Shown in pieces: positions 8,309-15,094 of a stretch of 16,901 bases of DNA (its first letter is position 1; the number at the start of each line of letters is the position of its first letter). This DNA is from an uncultured Prevotella sp. (GTDB taxonomy: Bacteria > Bacteroidota > Bacteroidia > Bacteroidales > Bacteroidaceae). The position numbers and the translations under genes are program-made. The notes under the pieces were generated by a model, which saw only the letters and a program-made list of their open reading frames with translations, had not been told where the DNA came from and ran no database searches. Location: positions 1 through 16,901 of the forward strand of contig CAMYZK010000016.1 of assembly GCA_947303825.1 (NCBI GenBank). The letters are read 5' to 3'.

Positions 8309-8358
8309 AGTAAAAAGCATATTTTTCTGCCGAACAAGAGAAATTAATTCTTTTTACT
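8309..8358. terminator. 9-bp perfect inverted repeat; possible terminator of the fimbrial operon
   Basis: AGTAAAAAG at 8309-8317 pairs perfectly with CTTTTTACT at 8350-8358, separated by 32 bases. Inside that interval ATTTTTCT and AGAGAAAT can form a further imperfect stem. It sits 6 bases past the stop of the thioredoxin-fimbrillin gene and just upstream of the tamB promoter element. The position suits a weak AT-rich terminator, but the T-tract is inside the 3' arm rather than after it. A regulatory palindrome is the alternative. Confidence 0.4.
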
Positions 8359-8363
8359 GTCCA

Positions 8364-10253
8364 CTACTCTCCTTCGCTGACTGTTACGTCGGAGTAGGAG
8401 TTTGGATAGTTGTCACGCAAGATGTCGGGGGTGATGACACTGTTGCCGATGCCGTTGATGCCGGTTATGGTGAGCTTGTAGAAGTTGTTCCTCAAGAGTG
8501 CGTAGCGCATGGGAGCCATTGGGTCTGTAGTGGTGTGACGGTGCTCTATCCAGTAGGTGTAGTAGGTCTCATAGACTCCCATGTTGAACTTGCTCTGCTT
8601 GATGCCATAGTTCTTGAGTTGTGCGTCGGTATATGTCTCCAGCTCGTCAAGCTGTAGCCCGCTCACTATGTTTATGGCTTGTATAGAGCCATAGAAATAA
8701 TACCGGTACAGGTAGATGGTGCCTGGCCAGTACTCTGGTCGGTATTCCTCTCTGAGCGTTTTCTGTGAGGCATCGTAGAGGTATACAAAGGTGGGGTTGA
8801 CGGCGGCCTTGAAGACTATTCCCGGTGAGTAGCCGTTTTTCTGGCTGTCCTTGTAGGCTGTGTTCTCCAGCACGTATGCAAAGCCGTGGTTGTTGGCGGA
8901 AGGCATTGATGCGAAGTTGCTGGTGTTGAAGTCTCCAAACCATGACTGGTAGTGGTTGGCGAAGAGCGAGGCGGCAGCTTTGTCGGGTGTCTTCTTGTAG
9001 AAGAGGGGGTCTACCACGTACTGGTCGCCCAGCTCATTGTACTCACTGTAGTGATATGGTAGTGAGAAGGTGGGCTGCTGTGTGAGTTGTGGCAGGCTGT
9101 CTCTGTGCTGGAAGAGATAGTACTGGCGGTTCAAGTTCACCAGCTTGTAGTTGGTGATGTTGATGTCGGCATATTTCCTTCCGTTATGCAGCAGCTGGAA
9201 GGTGTTCTCGGCCACTCCAATCTGCAGCTTTGCCATGACACGTTCCATTTCCATAGTGAGCACATAGTCCTTGTTGGCCCAGGGTGTAAGGTCTACTGCC
9301 AGCAGTGCCGTGGCCCGGCTGGTCATCACAGGTCCGTTGTCGGGAATGTTTGCCTCTATGCCTCCCTTGTAGGTGGTGCTGTCTATCATGTCGAGCAGTT
9401 GGGACTCTTCTTCTATGCTGTCGGGGCAGTAGTCGTAGTTGGCTATGGCAAAGATGTCGTAGATGCCCGTCTTTAGCTCCACGGTCTCGTAGAGGTAGGT
9501 AATGTCGTACTGGGTGTCGTAAGTGTCGTCTATCTGTGTCAGTTCTTTTATTGTGGCTTTGGTGAATAGTTGTTTTGTGTGGGCATCGAAGAAAAAGAGG
9601 TCTAGATGGCTTATGGTGTACTCGTTGTGGAAGTAGTACTCGTCGATGGCACCGCTGTTGGCCGGTACTTTGAGCATGAGTGACATGCGTACCCGGTTGT
9701 CTGCATCGGCAACATCTCCTGCCGCCTGCCGTAGCAGGCTGTCAAGGGTTTCGTAGTCGGCAATGGGCGAGTCGTCGAAGGTGGCAAGCACTGTGCCGTT
9801 GCTGTCTATGACGTATGTTCGAGGTATGATGCTGGTTGCAAACTTATAGTAGAGGTTTCTGTCGCTGGGTATGTAAAATGGCATGGTGAAGCCATGCTTG
9901 TTCCAGTAGTCCAGAACGTCTTCCCTTGTCTGGCTGCGTGGCACATTAACGATAGGTACTGTCTGATGGTATTTGTCGTATATCCTTTGTAGCACGGGCA
10001 TGAGCTGCTGGCAGTCGGGGCAGCGGGTGTCGAAGAAGTTGAGTATGTAGCATTGTCCTTCCAGCGACAATGACGACAGTTGTTTTCCGTCAGGGCCTAA
10101 AAGGTCGAAGTAGGGTGTCGTGTCGCCTACTTTCACCAGTGATGCGGTACCTGCCGTCTCTTCACTGTCTTCGCGGCATGCCGTTATCAATACAGTGAAG
10201 ATAAACAGTGAGAGCTGTATCAGTATGCTGACCTTATGTGTTTTGCTTGTCAC
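8364..10253 (-). CDS. Thioredoxin-fimbrillin fusion lipoprotein (TlpA-like N-domain, Mfa1-like C-domain)
   Basis: This 629-residue lipoprotein has a signal peptide ending I-T-A-C (lipid Cys 26). Residues about 38-178 form a TlpA/ResA-like thioredoxin fold: D-T-R-C-P-D-C with C78/C81 as the redox pair, and I-P-R-T-Y-V-I-D with a likely cis-Pro at 144. Residues about 186-610 align along their length with the Mfa1-type fimbrillin encoded two genes upstream. Shared landmarks include Y-D-I-F-A-I-A-N (265-272), I-D-S-T-T-Y (290-295), V-V-D-P-L-F-Y-K-K-T (413-422), Q-K-N-G-Y-S-P-G (471-478) and Y-Y-T-Y-W-I (564-569). The protein ends in V-T-V-S-E-G-E and lacks the C-terminal donor-strand segment of its relative. 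It also lacks a cleavable Arg in the A-strand loop. The start is GTG, 2 bases after the Mfa2 stop; no in-frame ATG would keep the signal peptide. It is the last gene of the operon. A redox-active accessory or tip-like subunit is an inference. Confidence 0.85.
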   Translation of the reverse strand: MTSKTHKVSILIQLSLFIFTVLITACREDSEETAGTASLVKVGDTTPYFDLLGPDGKQLSSLSLEGQCYILNFFDTRCPDCQQLMPVLQRIYDKYHQTVPIVNVPRSQTREDVLDYWNKHGFTMPFYIPSDRNLYYKFATSIIPRTYVIDSNGTVLATFDDSPIADYETLDSLLRQAAGDVADADNRVRMSLMLKVPANSGAIDEYYFHNEYTISHLDLFFFDAHTKQLFTKATIKELTQIDDTYDTQYDITYLYETVELKTGIYDIFAIANYDYCPDSIEEESQLLDMIDSTTYKGGIEANIPDNGPVMTSRATALLAVDLTPWANKDYVLTMEMERVMAKLQIGVAENTFQLLHNGRKYADINITNYKLVNLNRQYYLFQHRDSLPQLTQQPTFSLPYHYSEYNELGDQYVVDPLFYKKTPDKAAASLFANHYQSWFGDFNTSNFASMPSANNHGFAYVLENTAYKDSQKNGYSPGIVFKAAVNPTFVYLYDASQKTLREEYRPEYWPGTIYLYRYYFYGSIQAINIVSGLQLDELETYTDAQLKNYGIKQSKFNMGVYETYYTYWIEHRHTTTDPMAPMRYALLRNNFYKLTITGINGIGNSVITPDILRDNYPNSYSDVTVSEGE

Positions 10254-10255
10254 GC

Positions 10256-11254
10256 CTATAGCTTTAAGTGGTTGTATGCCCGGAGCCTCCAGCTGTTAAC
10301 CTGCATCTGTATGAGCTGGTCGAGGTCGCTAGAGAGATAGAAGATAATGGTATAGAAGTCTTGGCGGTCAAGATATTCCTGTACAGACAGAGGCTCACCT
10401 AGGTTGGTATACAGCGAGCCTATCATGGCTATGTACTCGGGCAGTGAAATGTTGAACACTATCTCGGCCGTGCTCTTCTTCTCGAGTATTATGCGGCAGT
10501 CGGTGTCTTCCATGAGCCTCATGGTCATAATGTTGAACTGCAGGCCGTGGAGGGTGCCGTAGTCGGCATCGTCGAAGGTGACGTGGTTCATGCTGAAGGG
10601 CTCGTAGGTGGTGGCCGTCTCGGTAGCCAGTCGGCAGTATGCGTCTACAGTGCCGTTGGCAGTCACCACTTTCAGGGTGTAGTCGTCTGGGTTCATGGTG
10701 CTGTTGTCGGTGACGGGCACCACCAGGCAAGCCAGCTGGTTGGTAATCTTTGTGAGCTGTATGTCATAGGTGGCATACGAGTCATCGTAGTGTACTGCGG
10801 GCAGGCTGCCATAGAACACAGGCGGCAGCTGGGCAGAGCATGTGGCTGCAGGAGAAGCCAGCGAGAGGCGGAAGTCGTCGCGGGTCTGTGTGTCGCCGGC
10901 CACGGCATACGGGCTGTTGCCAATGCCGCTCCACACCACGAACTGATAGTTGCCCTCAGGCAGCCCTTCCACGCGGATGCGATAGTTGCCTGCTGTGAGT
11001 GCTTCCTGGGTGATGTATAGCCGCTTTACGAAGTTGCCCTCTGTGTCATAGATATAGACGTAGGCATCGGCAACGTGTCTCTGTGCTGCCTCCACATCAA
11101 GAATGTTGTATGTGTAGTGCAGGTTGAGCCAGAACCCGTAGGGGCAGTCGTCGTTGTCGTCCTTCACCCATGTGCAGGCTGTCATTGCCATGCAGAGCAG
11201 GGCAGAGAGGAGCAGCTTCAGAGCACGATGTTGGTAAGGTCTCTTACAATCCAT
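10256..11254 (-). CDS. FimB/Mfa2-family fimbrial anchor lipoprotein
   Basis: This 332-residue protein matches the FimB/Mfa2 family, whose members anchor type V fimbriae in the outer membrane and limit fimbrial length. The signal peptide ends M-T-A-C (lipid Cys 27), followed by W-V-K-D-D and the family-typical D-D-C-P-Y-G-F-W (Cys 37). Y-V-Y-I-Y-D and V-E-G-L-P-E-G-N-Y-Q-F-V-V-W (95-108) form the first transthyretin-like domain. E-Y-L-D-R-Q-D-F-Y-T-I-I-F-Y-L (293-307) and N-S-W-R-L-R (320-325) close the second. The ATG at 11254 lies inside the 3' end of the upstream fimbrillin gene, overlapping it by 37 bases. A downstream start would destroy the signal peptide, so the overlap is probably real and suggests translational coupling of stalk and anchor. 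C139, C176, C207 and C253 are additional mature-protein cysteines. Confidence 0.9.
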   Translation of the reverse strand: MDCKRPYQHRALKLLLSALLCMAMTACTWVKDDNDDCPYGFWLNLHYTYNILDVEAAQRHVADAYVYIYDTEGNFVKRLYITQEALTAGNYRIRVEGLPEGNYQFVVWSGIGNSPYAVAGDTQTRDDFRLSLASPAATCSAQLPPVFYGSLPAVHYDDSYATYDIQLTKITNQLACLVVPVTDNSTMNPDDYTLKVVTANGTVDAYCRLATETATTYEPFSMNHVTFDDADYGTLHGLQFNIMTMRLMEDTDCRIILEKKSTAEIVFNISLPEYIAMIGSLYTNLGEPLSVQEYLDRQDFYTIIFYLSSDLDQLIQMQVNSWRLRAYNHLKL

Positions 11255-12723
11255 GGTTTGACGTTTAGAACCACCTTCAGATAAGTTTCTCCCTCATCGG
11301 GCGTGTCGGGGTTGACGTATGGCTCCTGGTATCCCAGTCCCGACACGTTGGCGATGATCATGCGGTAGAGGTTGTTTCTCACTATGCCGAACTCCATCAT
11401 TCCCATGCTGGTGGCCTTGTAGTTGTCCAGGTGGCGAATCCAGTAGGTGTAGTAGCAGCGGTAGCCGTCGTCGCCCTTTTCAAACTTGCGTGCCTGGTAG
11501 AAGCTCAGGTTGGCTTCGCTGACGGTACTGACGCCGATGGCAGCTGCCAGTGCCTCGGCCGAGTTGTAGAACTTGTAGTTGTAGTAGTAGAGCACTTCTG
11601 GATAGCTGTTCTTGTCGGTCACCAGCTCCAGGCTGCCGTCGGATGCAAGGCGGTACACATTGTTGTTGGGTTCCATCTTTGCCTTGAAGATGACGCCGGT
11701 GGAATATCCGTTCTTCTGTGCGGGTGCCAGCGAACAGTTCTCCAGACAGTAGACAGTGTTGTATTGCGGCGTGGCTGCCACAGGCTTGAACGATGTCCAG
11801 TTTACGGCATTTGGATTGCTGTAGTCGCCGAAGAAGTGCTCATAGTACTTGTCGGCATTGGTGAATGCTGATGCGTCGATGGTCTTCTTGAAGAAATAGG
11901 GGTCGATGACGTATCCGTTGACGTCGTTCACATTGCCGAAATGCTCGTTGATGTTCCAGTTGGGTTCGTCCATTGAGGTGACAACGGCGGTATGGCGGTA
12001 AGAATAGTAGTACTTGGCCAGGTTGACGATGTAGTGGCCGTCAAGGGTGACGGTGGCATATTGCAGGCCGTTGGCATCGGTGAGCTGGAAAGACTCTGCT
12101 CCCTTGGCAATGTCTATGCGTGCCAGCACGCGCTCCAGTGACACGGTGATGACATTGTCGCTTTGGTCGGGTTTGTTCTCTATGATGGTTCCGGCTTTTT
12201 CCGATGCACGGTTTGTCATCACTATGCCATTTGAAATATCCTCAATCTGTGCCCTGACATACGTAGTGCTGTCGATGTCGGCCAGGAACTCAGCTTCGGT
12301 TGCCTTTTTTATCTGGCGGTCGGAATTGGCAACGACAAAGATGTCGTATGTTCCCTGCGGTACGGAGATGTGTTCTGTCTCATAGATGACGTTGCCGTTG
12401 GCATCGGTGCCCGAGCGTGTGAGGTTGGTAAGCAGGATGCTCTTGGCAAAGAGCTTGGTGGGGGCATCGAAGAGATACACCCTGGCATTGTTTACCTTGT
12501 ATTCCTCGGCTGTTCCCTGCACGTAGTTGTAGCTGTCTTCTGCACTACTGCGCGTTCCAATGGCAGTAGCGGCATTTGTCTGTAGCTTGAAGACCACGTA
12601 GGCGCAGTCTTCGGCAGCCACTTCCTTGTTGTCGTTCATTTCAATGTCGTCTTGCTGGCTGCACCCGCAGAGAGCGGCACCGGCAACGAGCAGCGCACAG
12701 ATGATTTTGTTAGAATAGACCAT
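11218..12723 (-). CDS. Mfa1-type major fimbrillin
   Basis: This 501-residue protein resembles the Mfa1 family of fimbria major subunits (type V pili). The lipobox is L-C-G-C with lipid Cys at 21. A-strand material is followed by I-G-T-R (Arg 58), a plausible site for the trypsin-like cleavage that activates these pilins, then V-N-N-A-R-V-Y-L-F-D (77-86). The C-terminus is L-N-V-K-P-W-I-V-R-D-L-T-N-I-V-L, the family's donor-strand segment. In the type V model the lipidated precursor reaches the cell surface, the N-terminal strand is cut, and the groove is filled by the C-terminal strand of a neighbour. Cysteines C326 and C330 sit four apart and could form a local disulfide; C40 and C423 are further apart. 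It starts 6 bases after the DUF3868 gene and overlaps the Mfa2-type gene. Stalk function is inferred from the family and operon context. Confidence 0.88.
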   Translation of the reverse strand: MVYSNKIICALLVAGAALCGCSQQDDIEMNDNKEVAAEDCAYVVFKLQTNAATAIGTRSSAEDSYNYVQGTAEEYKVNNARVYLFDAPTKLFAKSILLTNLTRSGTDANGNVIYETEHISVPQGTYDIFVVANSDRQIKKATEAEFLADIDSTTYVRAQIEDISNGIVMTNRASEKAGTIIENKPDQSDNVITVSLERVLARIDIAKGAESFQLTDANGLQYATVTLDGHYIVNLAKYYYSYRHTAVVTSMDEPNWNINEHFGNVNDVNGYVIDPYFFKKTIDASAFTNADKYYEHFFGDYSNPNAVNWTSFKPVAATPQYNTVYCLENCSLAPAQKNGYSTGVIFKAKMEPNNNVYRLASDGSLELVTDKNSYPEVLYYYNYKFYNSAEALAAAIGVSTVSEANLSFYQARKFEKGDDGYRCYYTYWIRHLDNYKATSMGMMEFGIVRNNLYRMIIANVSGLGYQEPYVNPDTPDEGETYLKVVLNVKPWIVRDLTNIVL

Positions 12724-12729
12724 AGTTCG

Positions 12730-14247
12730 TTATTTTTTTTGATTTATATTTTTCAGTTTCTCAAACTCCTTCAGCTGGGCATCGGCCTGCTGCACCCCTT
12801 TCCGGCTCGCCTCCTGTACCAGCTGGATGGCTTTTGCCGTGTCGCCCTTGAGGTAAGCCACAAGACCTTCGTTCATGGTCTTCTCTGCACTGTCGTTCAC
12901 CTTACCCAGGTGTTCGGCAGCTTCGTCGGCATTGCCTCTCTTTATGGCCAAGTAGGCCATGGTGAGGTTAATATACGAGTCGTTGGGATAGAGTGTGTAT
13001 GCCTTGCGTATGATGGAGTAGTATTTGTCTTCATTGCCGGCATACTTGTCGGCCAGGCGGTATATCTCGTTAAGGTTGAGGTTGATGGGGCGTGTCTCAA
13101 ACACCCGTTCCGACTCCTCCAGGGTGAAGGGTCTTACCGTGTAGATAACGGTGTAGTTGGTGCAGCGTAACGACGGGAAACCGTCTTTCAGCACGTAGGC
13201 AAATCCCTCTGCCGCATCCTTACGCATCTGCTTCTCTTTCTCGTCGGGCGAGAGGCTGCTCTGGGCAATGCCTAGCAGGGTGCTGCGCTGCGGTGTCTCG
13301 GTGTGGGTGTTGAGATAAGTCAGGAATCCCTTCCAATTCTCACCCTTGCCGCTGGCCTCTATGCGTATGCCCTTGGCTATGTTGGCCATCTGCAGGTATT
13401 TTCTCAGGGCCTCGGTGCGCTTCTCGCTCAGCATCTTGTTGTGCTCGTAGGGGCCTTCAGGCGAGGCATAGCCTTCGATGGTCATCTTGCGTATGGTGAC
13501 GTCTGAGTCGTTTCTCACCAGGTTGACAGAGTTGTGTATCTTCTGCAGTTCGATAGGGTTGCTCATGTATTCGGGCTTGATGTCCCATTTGTTCACCTCA
13601 AAGCAGAGGTATGCCGAGCCACGCTCCTCACGCACCTTCACCGAGTTGTCGGCAGGTGGCAGCAGATAGACGGGGAAGAGCTTTATCTCTGGTATAGAAT
13701 CCTCCTTGTCGAAGGTGGCCACGGTAATCTCGCCTCTGTCTTTCAGGTTGTTGCATGAACAGTTCTGCTTGCGAAGCTTCAACACGGCATCTGCCATCCA
13801 CGGCTCGTATTTCACTGTGCGCAGATAGTCTATGTCGAGGTTCACTCCCTTCTTCTTGCGCAGGGCTATGGCATCGGGGTATTCCTCGTTCAGGTATCGG
13901 TCGAAGTATATCTGCTGATTGCGGCTGTTGATGAAGATTTGAGGCAGCGTTGTCATGCGACGCGACAGCGTGTCTACCAGCACGGGCGTGAGCACCACCG
14001 ACTGTGTGGCGGGCACGTCTTGTATTGCCGTGAGCTGCATAGACACCACCACGTTGCTGTCTACCACAGCCAGCGCAGAGCGGTTTACGGTCATTACATA
14101 GTCGAAGATGGGTTTGTCGTCATCCCCTTCTCTGTTTCCCTGTGCCCATACGCCGCCAGACAACAGGGTGGCCATTAGCAGCGTCAGCATCCATCTGCCA
14201 TGCAGAGGTGTCCTTTTCCGTGTATGTACATTATTATATATCTTCAT
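12730..14247 (-). CDS. DUF3868/OmpA-like domain protein with C-terminal TPR-like repeats
   Basis: This 505-residue exported protein has a signal peptide with likely cleavage at V-W-A/Q (35/36). Residues about 45-195 are beta-rich and correspond to the DUF3868 region found in many Bacteroidales fimbrial loci. Residues about 210-300 contain an OmpA-like segment with I-E-G-Y-A-S-P-E-G (257-265) and N-x-x-L-S-x-x-R (270-277). The Asp that binds diaminopimelate in classical OmpA (G-Y-T-D) is Ser here (G-Y-A-S), so peptidoglycan binding is uncertain. Residues about 395-495 look like two or three TPR-like helical repeats, which suggests protein-protein contacts. C163 and C165 form a C-x-C. It lies 19 bases after the DUF3575 gene and 6 before the fimbrillin. 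A periplasmic or outer-membrane role in fimbrial assembly is inferred from conserved neighbourhood only. ATG at 14247 is preferred; the Met at residue 20 is an alternative start that also leaves a signal peptide. Confidence 0.8.
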   Translation of the reverse strand: MKIYNNVHTRKRTPLHGRWMLTLLMATLLSGGVWAQGNREGDDDKPIFDYVMTVNRSALAVVDSNVVVSMQLTAIQDVPATQSVVLTPVLVDTLSRRMTTLPQIFINSRNQQIYFDRYLNEEYPDAIALRKKKGVNLDIDYLRTVKYEPWMADAVLKLRKQNCSCNNLKDRGEITVATFDKEDSIPEIKLFPVYLLPPADNSVKVREERGSAYLCFEVNKWDIKPEYMSNPIELQKIHNSVNLVRNDSDVTIRKMTIEGYASPEGPYEHNKMLSEKRTEALRKYLQMANIAKGIRIEASGKGENWKGFLTYLNTHTETPQRSTLLGIAQSSLSPDEKEKQMRKDAAEGFAYVLKDGFPSLRCTNYTVIYTVRPFTLEESERVFETRPINLNLNEIYRLADKYAGNEDKYYSIIRKAYTLYPNDSYINLTMAYLAIKRGNADEAAEHLGKVNDSAEKTMNEGLVAYLKGDTAKAIQLVQEASRKGVQQADAQLKEFEKLKNINQKK

Positions 14248-14266
14248 GTCTATGATCGGTGTATGG

Positions 14267-14839
14267 TCAGAAAATATAAATAAGGCTGAAGGCTAGTCTC
14301 GACAGGCCGACATAGTGATATACGTCGTCGTCCTGTAGCTTGCCGCATACCTCACAGTTGAATTTCTTATAGTCGATGTATGTGTATCCCAGTCCGGCCT
14401 CTGCTCCAATGTTCCAGTGCTTGGCCAGTGCATACTCGTATCCGGCACCAATGCCGGCTCCGGCCAGCCATCCCTCGTAGCGATGAGGCTTTAGACCACT
14501 GAGCAAGCCCAGAGGCAAGCTTTTGTTTCCCAAGTTGAACTCGCCAGCGTGAACGTAGGGACCGTAGAAGAACCCGTTCATCACCTGGCACGGCCATATC
14601 CGGTATTGCGCCTGTACCAGCCAGTGCTTGTGCACACTCTGCTCTCCCCTTTTCCAGGGGCGAAGACTGCCGTATGCTTCAAGCGACGTGCTTTTGGAAC
14701 ACGGTATTTCCACACCGGCCGACAGTGCTCCTGCCAAGTCGAACAATACATTGTTGTTGATTGCCAGATGCTGCGCGTGGGAAACAAAACACCCTGTCAG
14801 CAGCAGATAAACGATAAGAGATAATGCTTTCTTAAACAT
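14267..14839 (-). CDS. DUF3575 family outer-membrane beta-barrel protein
   Basis: This 190-residue protein has a signal peptide with likely cleavage at S-H-A/Q (22/23). The mature part is made of alternating beta-strands (N-N-N-V-L-F-D-L-A-G, G-V-E-I-P, A-Y-G-S-L-R-P-W, G-A-G-Y-E-Y-A-L-A-K-H-W-N-I-G-A-E) and ends in aromatic F-S-L-I-Y-I-F, consistent with a small outer-membrane barrel of the DUF3575 family. A C-x-x-C-G motif lies at 162-166, in a loop before the last strand; C47 and C84 are also in the mature part. DUF3575 genes are frequently the first gene of Mfa1/Mfa2 operons in Bacteroidales, and here too it is promoter-proximal. The molecular role is not known. The ATG at 14839 is preceded by AAAGG but has no properly spaced Shine-Dalgarno. 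The leader from the predicted promoter is about 38 bases. Confidence 0.8.
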   Translation of the reverse strand: MFKKALSLIVYLLLTGCFVSHAQHLAINNNVLFDLAGALSAGVEIPCSKSTSLEAYGSLRPWKRGEQSVHKHWLVQAQYRIWPCQVMNGFFYGPYVHAGEFNLGNKSLPLGLLSGLKPHRYEGWLAGAGIGAGYEYALAKHWNIGAEAGLGYTYIDYKKFNCEVCGKLQDDDVYHYVGLSRLAFSLIYIF

Positions 14840-14882
14840 CCTTTATATAGATAGCTTGTATTCGCCTCTAGTTTAGTTGGTG

Positions 14883-14913
14883 CAAAATTATTAAAAAAAA
14901 TCAAATCTGCAAA
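14883..14913 (-). promoter_or_regulatory. Fimbrial operon promoter (TTTG-N19-TAATTTTG)
   Basis: On the minus strand TTTG (14913-14910) is followed after exactly 19 bases by TAATTTTG (14890-14883). This matches both halves and the spacing of the Bacteroidota primary-sigma promoter. Predicted initiation is around 14876-14879, giving a leader of about 38 bases to the DUF3575 start codon. No flanking inverted repeats of the kind used by invertible Bacteroidales promoters are apparent, so there is no visible sign of phase variation by inversion. Confidence 0.7.
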
Positions 14914-15027
14914 CAAAAATGCTGTTTTTTTCAATTTTATTTACAATTGTCCTTTTCTCTTTGGCCTCTGAATCATAAAAAAACACAAAAACTATGTGGT
15001 TTGTTCTTTATTTCTTTTAATAATGTG
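14914..15027. other. AT-rich divergent intergenic spacer
   Basis: This is the central part of the 255-base gap between the fimbrial operon and pnp. It consists mostly of A and T runs, and no open frame of note was seen in it. It contains ACAATTGT (a short palindrome at 14943-14950) but no larger convincing operator. Divergent promoters at each end could be jointly affected by DNA-bending proteins, which is speculation based on composition. Confidence 0.4.
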
Positions 15028-15035
15028 TAACTTTG
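15028..15035 (+). promoter_or_regulatory. Putative -7 element of the pnp promoter
   Basis: TAACTTTG followed by CA matches TAnnTTTG. The best upstream TTTG (15000-15003) is 24 bases away, longer than the usual 19-21, so the -33 half is poor. The expected start near 15041 would leave a leader of about 54 bases. In that leader GCGC (15047-15050) and GCGC (15058-15061) could form a small hairpin followed by six T residues (15063-15068), too weak to call an attenuator. Confidence 0.5.
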
Positions 15036-15094
15036 CACGATGTTTAGCGCAGCATACGCGCATTTTTTATTTATTTATAGATGTTTTACACAAG

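Noticed and set aside
10547..11020. A 157-codon plus-strand frame within the Mfa2-type gene.
   Set aside because: It is fully covered by a well-supported FimB/Mfa2 gene and shows no family motifs of its own.
15047..15068. GCGC-N7-GCGC followed by a T-run in the pnp leader, considered as an attenuator.
   Set aside because: The stem is only 4 bp of self-complementary GCGC, too weak to support a terminator or autoregulatory hairpin claim.
14840..15094. Search for an invertible promoter or phase-variation repeats ahead of the fimbrial operon.
   Set aside because: No pair of inverted repeats longer than about 8 bases flanks the promoter; A/T runs explain the partial matches.
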